A program made the position numbers and the translations under genes. Positions 33,066-45,044 of a DNA stretch of 64,000 bases are shown in pieces (within the stretch, counting starts at the first letter, position 1; every line of letters starts with the position of its first letter). The DNA is from Dysidea avara. Lineage: Eukaryota; Porifera; Demospongiae; Dictyoceratida; Dysideidae. Where the stretch lies: assembly GCF_963678975.1 (NCBI RefSeq), contig NC_089273.1:23082356-23146355 (forward strand), read 5' to 3'. The notes beneath the pieces were generated by a model. That model was given only the letters and a program-made list of their open reading frames with translations. It did no database searches and was not told the DNA's origin.

Positions 33066-33499
33066 TGGAAAGTTAAAACCCATTGATTTATCTGAATTCC
33101 ATTCAAATGCTCTAATAGAACATACACACTTAAACAAAATAATCTAATAGAACTGTCACTTTAGTTTGAATAATAGAACATTTGTGTATCGATAGCTGAA
33201 CATTAAAGGGACCACTGTACTAGGGTATGTGTGACCTATTAGAGTATTTTGTTATTACATGAACATTGTATTATAGTAAGTATATGTTCTATTAGAGTAG
33301 TTGAACGTAACTCTATTATAAACAAATGGGCTTCATTTATTTGAACAAATGCACTTAACTGAACACTTTTAAGATTGAATTGAAACAGATGTTCAGATAG
33401 TGGAGGTCCTACTATACTTATTATACATCACAGTTAGACAAAGCAAATACAAATTGTTTTACACGTTAACAAATTTACTTGGTTATGTGTGACCCGGTC
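33066..33499. other. Low-copy sequence with several degenerate CTCTAATAGA motifs
   Basis: No frame or known repeat. Motif-like words occur near 33110, 33150, 33240 and 33290 (gctctaatagaac, taatctaatagaac, tctattagagta). Confidence 0.35.
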
Positions 33500-34025
33500 C
33501 TAGTAATAATAATAATAATAATTACAATAATAAACTATAAAAATATATACAATTACGATAAGTTACTTAACTATATACATAGAAGGGGCTAATTTTTGCT
33601 TAAATTCTTCAACACAGTCAGTCTCAATAATCTCATCATCTAATCTATTCCATTCTGGTACAGTTCTTGGGAGGAAGGAATATTTATATACATCAATTCT
33701 TGGTTGGTAAGGTACTAGTTTAAAGTTGTGTGAGTGTCGGGTCCGTAATACAGTAGATTTAAATGGGAGATAACAGTTTGGTATACTTAATAAATCATGT
33801 AGTACTTTATATAGTAAAACTAGTCTAGCTGATTTGCGACGTTCTTGTAGTGTAGGCCATTGCAAGTTTTCAAGGATGTTAGTGATGCTGTCTCTATTAT
33901 TTCGTCTCCATGGTTGACCTGTGACAAAACGAGCAGCTCTACGTTGGACCATCTCTACTTGATTTATGTTTGTTTGGTGATATGGATCCCATATTGGGGA
34001 ACAATACTCTAAAATAGGCAAGACA
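33500..34025 (-). mobile_element. LINE C-terminal fragment
   Basis: The minus-strand frame 33563-34021 reads LEYCSPIWDPYHQTNINQVE, MVQRRAARFV, LENLQWPTLQERRKSARLVL and FLPRTVPEWNRLDDEII. This is the conserved tail after the reverse transcriptase. It is intact over 152 codons but lacks the catalytic core. The 3' end is a TAA microsatellite near 33505-33530 (TTA/TAA type). It is 5'-truncated at about 34025. Confidence 0.8.
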
Positions 34026-34640
34026 AATTAATTATATGCTAGCTCACGTAGATGGCTAGGACAATGCTGAAGATTTCGCTTGTGTCTTGGTCAATCAATT
34101 TTTGTCTATCACACTACACAAAAATTTAATGACATAAGCATTGATGAATCACACAACCAAGAATTTACACAGTTTTTATGAATGTTTCATTATCAAGACT
34201 CACGGTAGTGAGACGCGTGGCCAGTAAAGCAGAAACGCGCGACGCAGACAATGAATGACGCGACCACCAACGTAAGGATTTCACAGGAACGAACGTTGTC
34301 AAATTTAGCTTGTCTATACTCACCCGTCATTTACGTTATCGCTATGAAACTCTAGAGTTAAACTCATCGTGTCACAAGTAACTACCACACAAGTAATGAA
34401 GAAAATCCATGCCGACTATTTCGTGATCGACATTGCCGACATGAAAGGGGATGTTTCGATTTTTTTTTTCACATGCGGTTAGACGCAACCGCAGGTGCAT
34501 GCATTGCATTCTTTTTTTGCATTCCGAACATTGATTGCCCTACTATCGCTTCAGTACCATCTCGATCGCCTCAAGATTCACAACATAGATTTCACCATAC
34601 ATCATTACTCTACCGTCGTAATTTCAGCACCTAACGAAGT
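34026..34640. other. Low-copy sequence with a possible minus-strand first exon
   Basis: CG dinucleotides are common between 34200 and 34490. On the minus strand ATG at 34365-34367 opens a 44-bp stretch (MSLTLEFHSDNVNDG) that runs into a strong GTGAGTA donor (complement 34317-34323). No downstream exon was linked. It could equally be chance. Confidence 0.2.
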
Positions 34641-34706
34641 TTCAGTTTTTTTTTTGTTTTTTTTGATTTTTTTATTCCGGCCCTAATGGCACTCCCATCC
34701 TCCTGC
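34641..34706 (-). mobile_element. LINE R 3' end with long A-tail
   Basis: On the minus strand gggagtgccattagggccg is followed by an A-rich tail (T-rich on plus 34646-34676). This is the same 3' end as the LINE R copy at 18124-18491. Only about 30 bp of element precede the tail. Confidence 0.65.
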
Positions 34707-36806
34707 TCAGTAACCCTCAGTCTAGATCTGTTGATCAGCTATGGCAAGAGTTTAAGCAAACAGTTCACAAGGCTGTTCTTGATCATGTTCCACACAAAGT
34801 AAATAAATCAAGTAATAGACTGCCATGGATAAATAGACAAATGAAAAAGGATATGAAAGTTCGAAAACGTTTGTACAACAAAGCTAAAAGAACCGCTTAC
34901 AATCTGAATGGGATGCTTATCGTAAATTAAAGAATTCTATAAATTTGAAAGTGAGAGCAGCACACAATAACTATTATAGCAGATTATTTAATTACTCCTT
35001 CAGTGGAAATCGTCGACAATTTTGGAAATACATCAGAGCCAAAAAACAAGATAAACATGATATTCCGGCATTACTTATAGGTGACCAAACAATCCATCAT
35101 GCAAAAGACAAAGCAAATGCTTTGAATAATCACTTTAAATCTGTGTTTACAAAGGAAAACTTGTTAACAATGCCTACTATGGATAGTAATACTGAAGTAC
35201 CCAACATGACTGATATATCTATCTCACAATCTGGAATACATAAGTTATTTATAACACTTGATACAAATAAAGCTAGTGGTCCAGACCGTATATCCCCTTA
35301 CATCTTGAAGCATTGCGCAGATGAAATAACACCAATATTACACATAATTTTCAATCATTCTCTGTCAACTAACTCATTGCCATCTGATTGGTTAAAAGCC
35401 AATATATGTCCAGTATTCAAGAAAGGTAACCACAGTAGTGTTAGTAATTATCGCCCCATATCTTTGACCTCCATTTGTGCAAAGGTTATGGAACACATTA
35501 TATATCATTCCACCATCAACCATCTAAACGAAAACAACATATTAATTGAAAATCAACATGGGTTCAGATCTAATCATTCATGCATAACTCAACTAATTAC
35601 TCTTACAGAAGACATATCCTTTGCTCTAGACCATCAGAAACAAATAGATATCATCCTATTGGATTTTTCTAAAGCATTCGATACAGTACCACACCAATGC
35701 TTAATGACCAAACTAAGATATTATGGAATTAATGGCAGTACTTATAACTGGATCCAAACTTGGCTTACCCAACGTACTCAGTGTGTTGTTTTAAATAGTG
35801 AATCCTCTAGTCCAGTGTCGGTAATGTCTGGGGTACCACAAGGCACAGTTCTTGGACCTCTAATGTTCTTATTGTATATAAATGACATAACTAAAGACAT
35901 CAACTCACCACTCCGCCTGTTCGCTGATGATTGCTTGCTTTATAGAGTTATCAATAGTGTAGAAGACATCAACAGACTTCAAGAAGATTTAAATAAACTG
36001 TCAGAATGGGCCGATACTTGGCAACTTAAGTTCAATATTAGTAAATGTACAGTTATACGTTGCACGAGATCCTTATCACCACTCACTTACGACTACACAC
36101 TTCACAGTCACATACTAGATATATCTGATCAACATATGTACCTAGGAGTCTTAATTCATAAATCACTGTCTTGGTCACCTCACATATCAAATGTTGTCAA
36201 TAAAGCATCTAGAACACTCAATTTCTTAAAACGCAATCTAAACAAATGTTCAAAACAAGTTAAAGAATCAGCTTACCTAACAATGGTGAGACCACAACTA
36301 GAGTATGCATCTGCTGTCTGGGATCCCTACCACATTGGAGATATTTCAGAGTTAGAGAAAGTACAACGAAGAGCAGCGCGCTGGGTGTTGAATGACTATG
36401 GCAGATTCAGTTCAGTTTCTCTAATGTTGGATCAGCTGAAATGGCCTACATTACAAATTCGTCGGAAATTATCTAGGTTACAAATATTGCATAAGATACA
36501 CTACCAACAGTTATCACTCCAAATTCCTCATTATTACTTACCAAAAACACGACCAACAAGACAATACCACCATCTTCACTATATTTTACCTACCTCATCC
36601 ACCACGGCATACCGAAACAGCTATATCTCAAGAACAATAAACGAGTGGAACATACTACCAACTGACACAATTGAAATTGCAGATACTGATCTATTTACAG
36701 CTAGACTCCAATCATATTATTGTACCTAATGTATTTGTTTATGTGATTCCTGAGCACACCAGCAGGGCTGACTGCTCAGTAAACAATAATAATAATAATA
36801 ATAATC
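34707..36806 (+). mobile_element. 5'-truncated CR1/L2-like LINE with a long open pol frame
   Basis: Coding sequence starts upstream of the long frame at about 34712 (SVDQLWQEFKQTVHKAVLDH, LPWINRQMKKDMKVRKRLYN), the linker between endonuclease and reverse transcriptase. It shifts frame near 34897. The 3' UTR carries gagcacaccagcagggctga and the element ends in a TAA microsatellite at 36783-36806. The apurinic-like endonuclease is missing, so it cannot be autonomous. Closely related to the LINE at 19455-20862. Confidence 0.85.
34945..36729 (+). CDS. LINE reverse transcriptase (endonuclease missing)
   Basis: This 594-residue frame copies RNA into DNA at the insertion site in its family. Visible parts: a Lys/Arg-rich start with FWKYIRAKKQ (about residue 30), NKASGPDRISPYILKHCADE (about 110), VFKKGNHSSVSNYRPISLTS (about 155), FRSNHSCITQL (about 210), motif A LLDFSKAFDTVPH (about 237), motif B SGVPQGTVLGPL (about 294), motif C LRLFADDCLLY with both aspartates (about 325), then the thumb YLGVLI, RNLNKCSKQVKESAY, ARWVLNDYGRFSSV and terminal INEWNILPTDTIE. 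The catalytic residues look intact. The first Met is only the first ATG in the open stretch, not a proven start. Confidence 0.8.
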   Translation: MKVRAAHNNYYSRLFNYSFSGNRRQFWKYIRAKKQDKHDIPALLIGDQTIHHAKDKANALNNHFKSVFTKENLLTMPTMDSNTEVPNMTDISISQSGIHKLFITLDTNKASGPDRISPYILKHCADEITPILHIIFNHSLSTNSLPSDWLKANICPVFKKGNHSSVSNYRPISLTSICAKVMEHIIYHSTINHLNENNILIENQHGFRSNHSCITQLITLTEDISFALDHQKQIDIILLDFSKAFDTVPHQCLMTKLRYYGINGSTYNWIQTWLTQRTQCVVLNSESSSPVSVMSGVPQGTVLGPLMFLLYINDITKDINSPLRLFADDCLLYRVINSVEDINRLQEDLNKLSEWADTWQLKFNISKCTVIRCTRSLSPLTYDYTLHSHILDISDQHMYLGVLIHKSLSWSPHISNVVNKASRTLNFLKRNLNKCSKQVKESAYLTMVRPQLEYASAVWDPYHIGDISELEKVQRRAARWVLNDYGRFSSVSLMLDQLKWPTLQIRRKLSRLQILHKIHYQQLSLQIPHYYLPKTRPTRQYHHLHYILPTSSTTAYRNSYISRTINEWNILPTDTIEIADTDLFTARLQSYYCT

Positions 36807-37304
36807 CTCCCCGATCTCTAGCTAGAAGTTAAACCTGATTTAATTTATAAATGACAAAAAGCAGAAAAAAGAAAAATCAGCTAAACCTACAGAGCCTACA
36901 CAGGCCTACAAAAACACCGCATGGACCGCCAGCATACACACAGCAAAACCCCCGGACAGGGGCCTTAACAAGAAAGCCCTGCAGTCTACTGGCCAAACTG
37001 CAGGGGGTGGGAGCATGAAACAGAGTTCAACTCCCACAAAGGACTGCCAGGCAACAGGCTAAATAGATGTAAAAATGTCCGGGAATTGTGGCGCCACAGA
37101 CAAACAGAGAGTTGCTCTAGCAGATGGCGGTATGCTAGGCCACGAGAAATTCCAAAGTTTCAGTCATCCCCAGTCGACCTAGAGGCCAAATACAAACGCC
37201 ATATTGTTGTTTTCCGCAATACCTGCTTGGCATGTAGGGCAATGTGTCTTTAAACTGTTCTAAAAAATTCGTTGAGATTGAAACATATGTTTTCGAGAAC
37301 GGCT

Positions 37305-37660
37305 AGTTTGAAATTTGAATTTAGTCGCCCCCACATAATTTGCTCTCTGCAAGAATTTAACTCAGAATTTAAGGAATGACGTAGAGCACAACTGTGGTCA
37401 CTGGTTATTGATGAACTGGTGCTGTGTGTAGTTAATCAGTGCATGTAGCCACAAAGAGAAGTGTGCTGCCATAGATTATAGTCTATAATCTATGGTGCTG
37501 CATACCATCGTTCGATTTTGAAATTAGTCGCCCCCACGCAATTTGCTCTCTAAGAGCGCGGTTTAAAGAATGGCACAGAGCACAACTGCGGTTATATACC
37601 TGTTTTTGACACAAGCTGTAAGTAATTAGCACATGTAGCTGAAGGAAGTGTGCAAAACCA
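37305..37660 (+). repeat. Diverged two-copy tandem duplication
   Basis: The two blocks share tttgaatttagtcgccccca with tttgaaattagtcgccccca, caatttgctctct and agagcacaactg, then tgcatgtagc. A 25-bp palindrome sits between them at 37470-37494. Confidence 0.6.
37470..37494. mobile_element. 25-bp micro-palindrome flanked by 7-bp direct repeats
   Basis: catagattata and its inverse surround a 3-bp centre. gtgctgc lies on both sides (37463-37469 and 37495-37501). It shares the catagatwatag end with the micro-palindrome at 29190. Confidence 0.5.
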
Positions 37661-38570
37661 CCTGAAAATTTTACAATTGTCACTATGCATTTTATAGCAC
37701 CCCCACACAAAATTACACATGAAATTACAACATACAGCGGACACATGAACACTAAATAGTTTTCACAACAATAGTACAACAATGACTGTGATATAACTGC
37801 TATGAAATTCTTCTCCAGTGGCCTGCTATGGTAGCAAGTCTCACACGACGGCATGTATATTCATCCAAACACAATGGGAGTAACGAGTAAGTGCAGTCAC
37901 AAGTTGGTATGACTTCATTTGTAGAATACAGATGAGTGGGTGTGGCTCCAGTATGTCTAAACAGTTAATAAACATTCCTGTTATAAATATGTGCTAAAGT
38001 TGCAATATAATAGTATAGTATTTAAATACAACAATACATAGTCTCCATTGTATCACTGTCAAATGACACTAAGTGGAGGATATTGTTGCATCTCTAGTAT
38101 GTACACTCCATGAATACAACCTGTCTTAATGGGCCACCAGTATAGAAATACAACTTCTCTTGAATGGCCAAATCCAAATTGAGAATTTATACACTGCTAC
38201 CTGCTTATTGAGTGAAGGTGGCAATAAACAAGTTCCAATGTAATTTATGCAAGTGATCTGACCTTGTATATCCTGTCAGTGGTTGAGATCCACTTGGCCA
38301 GGACAAAACGTGACCCAAATGTCCTGGATGATCCATATTCAACCAACTTATGACCCAGTGGCACAATGGAACTGAGTATTTATAGAGAATACAGTTATAA
38401 TTATTTCTAAGATGTGTGGACACATTACAACTCATTACAACATGTGCATACAAGTACCGTTTTAGCATTTCAAGTCACCACATTATGTACAGACCAGTCA
38501 ACAATGCTTCATAGTGCCCATCAGTAAACCTGAAGAAGAAAAGTTACAAAAAATAAAAATACATATAAAT

Positions 38571-39405
38571 ACAGTGAAACCTCATTTATAGGGCCAGCTC
38601 TGGGACCAAAAAAATTGGCCTGAATAACAAGGTGGCCTTATTAATGAGGTCATAAACTACTGTTTATCTATATTTTGAACCTTCTATAGGTGGCCAATAT
38701 AATGAGGTGGTCTTATTAAAGAGGTGGACACTAAGTGAGGTTTCACTATACATATGGTTAACAATGGTGAACAATATTAATGGTTAACAATAATATGCTG
38801 AAACCTTACTCAGGTCACTTCTTGTGGCAGATTGCTCTGTACAACTACTGTTTATCTATATTTAGAACCTTCTATAGGTGGCCAATATAATGAGGTGGTC
38901 TTAAAGAGGTGGACACTAAGTGAGGTTTCACTATACATATGGTTAACAATGGTGAACAATATTAATGGTTAACAATAATACGCTGAAACCTTACTCAGGT
39001 CACTTCTTGTGGCAGATTGCTCTGTACAACTACTGTTTATCTATATTTAGAACCTTCTATAGGTGGCCAATATAATGAGGTGGTCTTATTAAAGAGGTGG
39101 ACACTAAGTGAGGTTTCACTATACATATGGTTAACAATGGTGAACAATATTAATGGTTAACAATAATACGCTGAAACCTTACTCAGGTCACTTCTTGTGG
39201 CAGATTGCTCTGTACAACTACTGTTTATCTATATTTAGAACCTTCTATAGGTGGCCAATATAATGAGGTGGTCTTATTAAAGAGGTGGACACTAAGTGAG
39301 GTTTCACTATACATATGGTTAACAATGGTGAACAATATTAATGGTTAACAATAATAAGCTGAAACCTTACTCAGGTCACTTCTTGTGGCAGATTGCTCTG
39401 TATAC
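38571..39405 (+). repeat. 188-bp tandem repeat seeded by a MITE-like sequence
   Basis: Four copies start with ctactgtttatctat at 38657, 38845, 39030 and 39218 (spacings 188, 185, 188). Copies 2-4 are almost identical. Each contains ggacactaagtgaggtttca, the right end of an inverted-repeat element whose left end cagtgaaacctcatttatag is at 38573. The sequence before copy 1 therefore looks like the original MITE. Confidence 0.85.
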
Positions 39406-39875
39406 AAAATGACACATTCAGGGATTGTATTTAGATGGATGTTAAAGTAACGCATTATGACTTAAATACCCATGATGTGTCACTGCTAGGCAGTATCTGA
39501 TATGGCTACCATATACATGGCACTGCCAAAGCACAACATCACACTCGCTTGCACGCACAATCTTGCTCAAAATTAAAAAAAAATTATAATTAAGGGGTAT
39601 GGCAACTGTTTCGCTCGCAAGACTGTGTGGCAGCTGTTCCCCTTCTGTACAAGTGGCCACCAAGACAGGTCCACTGTGGATGAAAGCCAGGCATTAGATA
39701 TTTGGTATTTCATGCGTTCAAGGCATTCCAGGGCTTCTGGTAGTCTCAAATCTCACCACAGTTTAACTCATGCAGTGTTGTGGTCACCACTAAACCACTG
39801 GAATGCTGTGTTATGTTCATCTTATGCTTGGATACTATATAGTAGAACTGAAGGGATACTCTGAAAAATATAATA
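39406..39875. other. Low-copy sequence, no gene recognised
   Basis: Two overlapping short frames on opposite strands (39442-39663 and 39625-39864) show no recognisable motif. Confidence 0.35.
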
Positions 39876-40520
39876 TGTGACCTAATTTTAGAAAACCGTC
39901 GATATTCGCACAATTTCAAAATGCATTTTATTTGTTCTTTGTTTTCTACAGGGACAGAGGAATGGACTAGCCAAGTTTCAGCTTCCTAAGTAAAGCAGTA
40001 TTGGAAATACAGTACTAGACAACCGGAGGAGCAAATAATTTGATATGTACAGAAGCTATCGAGAAAAGAATCTACAGGCGCTTACATAAACCATCATAAC
40101 TTACTGATACAACGACGTACGGAATTGAATCTTGGCTCATTGTGTTCGCTATGAATTTGTACATCCACCAAGGTATATTTTCCCCAGGCATGCTGCTTTG
40201 TTCGAGAAGGAAGGCAAATTCACTGAAAAACGGTCGTCGGTAAATTCTTTCATAATCGTAACGCAAACAAACGTCTGTAACTTTGGAATCGTTTCGTGTA
40301 TGGAGATGAAACAAAGAGTTTTGTACTCCCTATGGACAGGCGAACATGATGATTCTCAGGATTTATCAATTGGCGGCTTAATTCGCCCACCAGCGAGGCG
40401 ATAAAAACTTGCGTATTTTTTTATTCTGGAGCTTGCGTTTTTTACCCATAGTTTTTAAATGCGTTTTATTACAAAAGTACTGTTGTGCATATATCGATGG
40501 TTTTCCAAAATTTGGTCACA
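39876..40520. mobile_element. TGTGACC-type MITE, copy 3 with altered termini
   Basis: The ends TGTGACCTAATTTTAGAAAA and the near inverse TTTTCCAAAATTTGGTCACA are flanked by TA. Internal landmarks (acaggcgcttacat, cataactta, caaacaaacgt, ggacaggcgaa) match 15783-16408. The terminal repeats differ from that copy beyond the first seven bases. The short frames inside are not conserved. Confidence 0.75.
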
Positions 40521-42286
40521 TATAATATCCTATGGATAATGACTTAATCAATTTCACTTATAAGGACCAAAAGTGTAAATTTTTACACGTTGGGCTGACA
40601 GCCAACTGCCTATGTCTGAAGCAGTGCATTTGGTGCTCTAACAGATTGGCTGCCACCTTGCTGCCGGTACTCACTGTCTCATATGCTGTTCACACTAAAT
40701 CCATCTCTATAGCCAGTTAGAACAGCATGCTTCTTACCATTTTAAGGCCGCAAAATGCAGCCACCTCCTTAACAAGCTAGGTCAGAAATTTTGTCTGTAC
40801 CTGAATAATGACCAGTTTTCACTGTACTATTAGTGATTAGTGATCATGGAGGATTATTTATTAAGATACTAAGATATACAAATGCTATAACCTCTAAATA
40901 TAGCAGTAAAATTTTTACCATGGTCCAATAGAGCGATAACTTTTAGGCCACAAAATTATGTTAAAATGTCCGCAACTTCCGCGGGGCAACAAGTGGGCAA
41001 ATTCAATGGCGGAGCACCTTCAAGAGGCTGCAACTTGGCTTCTGGTGCTCCATTCGGCATGAAACTTACTCAGGACATAGATCAGAAGTTGGGAAACATG
41101 ATGAAAAACATCACTTGGACATCAGGTTGGTTTAAAAGGTAGCTAGTAGCTTTGATAATAATATAAATCAATACTAAATGCTCACAGTGGGCATAGAGAC
41201 AAACTCTGCCCAATCTTGTTGTCAGGTTGGTTTTACCCAGGTTAAAAAGATAAAACGGCTTCCCACGCAATTATTAGCCATAACTCGCCTAGCACGGATC
41301 AAACTAACCTGCACTACTTAAATATCTGTTATACTATTCTCTTCCTTGTTCCTGACAACGTGATTTCATTTAGAAAGACAGTCTCAACAAACCTCAGGCA
41401 AAGTAAACTCATGCCCCAAAGGCATGCGTACATTTTCTGCCCCAGGGAAGTGATTATGTAACGACTGTGACGTCAGGTGTTACCACTCTATCTCTAATAA
41501 TCGTGAGAGACTCTACTGTACAAACTGAGGTACAAACACATGTTTTATGTGCTAATCGTCTTTTTACAATTAAGTTATACAACACAAATACATGTATAGT
41601 TAGACTCACCAATTGTGTCTCAGTAGCACTAAATCCCTTCTACATGAAAAGACAAGCAATGAGACAACAGCCTCTCAAAGATCACAGCCTATTCTGGTGC
41701 GCTTGTTTAGTAGTAATATAAATTTTAACAGCGTTTATTCACTACAGGACATAATTACGTGCCCCTCTATTGTCTCTGTACATACTTGCCATTTCTCTAC
41801 TATTCTTATTTCATTTCACAAGAGTTCCTATTGATATGGGCAAAGGCGTGGTTTCTCCGCTTGAATTAGTCCATGCTTGAAGTAGATCGAGATACTCTAA
41901 CAGAGCAGTCAATCACTATAACAGAACAGTCACATTTCTACAAGTGCTGTATTTTATATTGTAAAGTCTGTAAGTAGCTAGTGATTTAAATTATATAATT
42001 CAGTGTTAGGCAGAAGTTGAAAATATGCTGTAATATTGATTGCTGTGTTACAGCTGTTTTGTGACTGCTCTATTAGAATATCTAGATGCAGTACAAGATG
42101 AAAGGCGAAGTGTTACTAAGTGTTTACTAATTAATATGGGTGTTAGTTGACTGCAGTTGCATGTCACTAAAATTACAGTTGTATTTTAATATTCTATCAC
42201 TGTAATCTGGAGTTTCTTTCAAAACCATGGAAACTCACCTATTGTTTTCAACAGTGTATGCTTACTCTAACAAAAATTATTGAAAT
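40521..42286. other. Low-copy region
   Basis: No gene was supported. 40730-40830 contains a decayed end like the gtgaaacctc MITE (cagttttcactgtact). CTCTAACAGAGCAGTCA-type motifs occur at 41892 and 42066. Confidence 0.35.
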
Positions 42287-42910
42287 CCCATCCAAAAACA
42301 GCTTGTAGCTGTAAAAAAGTGCATGTCCAAGTAAAGCAGAATTAACTGCGACAAAAAGTAATGATATCATAATGCAGCCATGTGTGAGGTGTGCAAGTTG
42401 TAAAATTAATATTAGCTAATCAGATAATACAATATTATTGTTAAAGTGTTAATGAGAACTATGTGATGCTGCTAGTTTTTAGTGTGCGAGCATCTTCATA
42501 AATGCCACATAAATTTGATTCTCAATAAAGCAATGTGTATAGATTCTCTGATAGCAATAAAATAGTTTGAGTTTGGCCGCCTTTCCTGTGTATGGCAATG
42601 CTACGAACAAAGGAAAGGCAACCAAACTCAAACTATTTATTGCTATCAGTGAATCTATCATTGCTTTTTTGAGAATCAAATTTATGTGGCATTTATGAAA
42701 ATGCTCATGCACTTAAAAACTAGCAGCATCACATAGTTCTCATTAACACTTTAATAATAATATTGTATTATCTGATTAGCTAATATTGATTTTACAACTT
42801 GCACACCTCGCACATGGCTGCATTAGGATATCATTACTTTTTGTTGCAGTTAACTCTGCTTTACTTAGACGTGCACTTTTTTTTACAGCTACAAGCTGTT
42901 TTTGGATGGG
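42287..42910. repeat. Foldback element FB3, about 300-bp arms
   Basis: The left half 42287-42590 is the inverse of 42610-42910, with outer words cccatccaaaaacagcttgt and acaagctgtttttggatggg. The centre is tggcaatgctacg flanked by ggccgccttt and aaaggcaacc. The arms contain the agctgtaaaaaagtgc word, similar to hairpin H. Non-coding. Confidence 0.85.
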
Positions 42911-44227
42911 TTTACAATACAGAGTTGTGTATACACAGGTACATTGCACAGCTGCAAATGTAATAAGTTAAGATAGTATGCCTAAAGTAGTACAAGTGTA
43001 ATTTAATGTATCCAGTGGCAAGGTGTCCCCAAGCGGGCTTCCAGGAGTTTCAGGGAACCACTTTAGATTTTACACACTTCTTGGAACATGTACTGCAGAT
43101 TTCAAATATTTTGAATTCATCATGAAAAGGACTCTTTACACAAGTTTAGTGATAAGGGTTGATATACTCTAACAAAGCAGTCAGGAAATATTAATTAATC
43201 AACATGTGATAAAACAGTCATTTAACTGCAGTGGAAACCCATTTTCAAAATTCCTGTGTACTATCCTGAGTGGGAAATAGTGAATAGTATGTATGTGTAC
43301 TTGGACATATTTTAACAAACTTGCATTGTAGCACAAGTAGCAGTACTGTAGAACTACTACAGATTAGCAAGTCATAGTAAATTATTGTTATGCTGAGTGA
43401 ACTGGTTCATGTGTGTATGCTAACATTAACAAATTCATACACTTTTATTTCATAATTTTCATACATAGCACTGTGATAGTGATGACTGCATTGACTGTTG
43501 TTGAGTTATTGTTGTATTGATTTGTCTTCTGAAATCTGAAACGAATGCTGCCAAGATTGCTACTATGACATTTGCTGCTGTTATTTATGTTGCTAAAAAA
43601 AACAACTATCTATTAAGATAAATACTATATAATACAACAGTGAATATATTATAACATTGACACTTTTAAAATGTATGCACATATACACACACATACACAC
43701 AATTATGCCTTCATGTATCAATAAATATACCAAAATCTTTATTATGATCATAATTATGTTGTTTACAATATGTGACTGGATCTACAAAAACTGTTCCTAT
43801 CGCCGAGACAGGAAGTTTGATTTTTTCTTACAAACACAAAGCTTAATGAATGCACTATGAAGTTTCACTGCCACAGTCGACCAAGGTAAAGTGGTCTGCT
43901 TTTGCTGGTTGTTTTTTAAGCACAGTGGCGATCCGTATGAGTGGTCTGGGTTTTTGATGGGACCCTGGCCAACCAGGAGATGGCTGTATGTGGTTGTATA
44001 GCTCCATGGTGCTGGACAATGACCTGTGCTATAATTCCTTTCATTTTAGCAGTAGTGGCTCAATAATGTGAAATTAAATACACAATTTATTTGGTGAGAA
44101 TTCACCAGTAACCAGTTACATAGGTTACAAAGTTACACAACACTATTAATGAAATATCACTTTTAAATAGGTGATTAAATTAATGTGAACTTTAATTATA
44201 GTACCACATTATCTTCAGTAAGTATTA
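42911..44227. other. Low-copy region
   Basis: Includes a one-sided TGTGACTGGATCTAC MITE-like end at 43771, a CA-rich microsatellite at 43678-43701 and a degenerate motif at 43154. No gene seen. Confidence 0.35.
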
Positions 44228-45044
44228 CACCCCAAAATCACCTTTGCTGTAAAAAAAGGCGCGTCCATGAAACTACAAGTACTTGTAAAACAGCTCAGTA
44301 ATTGTAGAGAAAGACCTCATGAGAGTAAAAACAACTGGCAACTCAAAGAGCTAATATCTGGAGTGGCCAAGAATAAATCTTATCATACAACTAACTACCA
44401 TGCATTGGCTGTAAAATAGGTGTACCCATCAAAGTGAAAGTAACTGGCAACTGAAGCGGCAGATATCTGAAGCAGCCAAGAATGAATGTTGACATACAAT
44501 CAATTGCGATTAACAAAAATTTAACATTGAACCTTTATCATTCAGCTGTGTTCTATATTCACTGTATATAGCTGCATCCTAAATTTATTTCTTTTAGCTC
44601 TAATTGGCTGGTAATTTGGCCGCCTTTTGTAATAGTGTACAGAGCAAAAAAGGCAGCCAAATTACCAGCCAATAAGAGCTAAAAGAAATTAAGTTAGGAT
44701 GCAGCTATATACAGTGAATATAGAACACAGCTGAATGATAAAGGTTCAATGTTAGATTTTTGTTAATTGCAATTCATTGTATGTCAACATTCATTCTTGG
44801 CTGCTTCAGATATCTGCTGCTTCAATTGCCAGTTACTTTCACTTTGATGGGTGCATCTATTTTACAGCCAATGCATGGTAGTTAGTTATATAAGATTTAT
44901 TCTTGGCTGCTCCAGATATCAGCTCTTTGAGTTGCCAGTTGTTTTTACTCTTATGAGGTCTTTTTCTACAATTACTGAGCTGTTTTACAAGTACTTGTAG
45001 TTTCATGGACGCGCCTTTTTTACAGCAAAGGTGATTTTGGGGTG
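44228..45044. repeat. Foldback element FB4, about 390-bp arms
   Basis: Nearly perfect palindrome with outer words accccaaaatcacctttgct and the inverse agcaaaggtgattttggggt. The centre is near 44632 (taatagtgtacagag). Each arm is itself two related modules of about 155 bp, both starting gctgtaaaa(t/a)a and containing agtaactggcaact-like and ggccaagaat-like words. Non-coding. It shares the ggccgccttt centre and the gctgtaaaa word with FB3. Confidence 0.9.

Larger units (their letters stand above)
36807..38570. other. Low-copy region with a duplicated block
   Basis: No reliable gene. 36890-37080 is GC-richer with ccccggacaggggcc-like self-complementary words. 37305-37460 and 37505-37660 are diverged direct copies (see separate entry). 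37860-38560 is AT-rich and featureless to the eye. Confidence 0.4.

Noticed and set aside
34495-34686. Frame of 63 codons ending in phenylalanines
   Set aside because: It runs into the T-rich (A-tail complement) end of a LINE R fragment.
40072-40404. Overlapping frames of 80-90 codons
   Set aside because: They lie inside the MITE at 39876-40520 and are not open in its sisters at 15783 and 30013.
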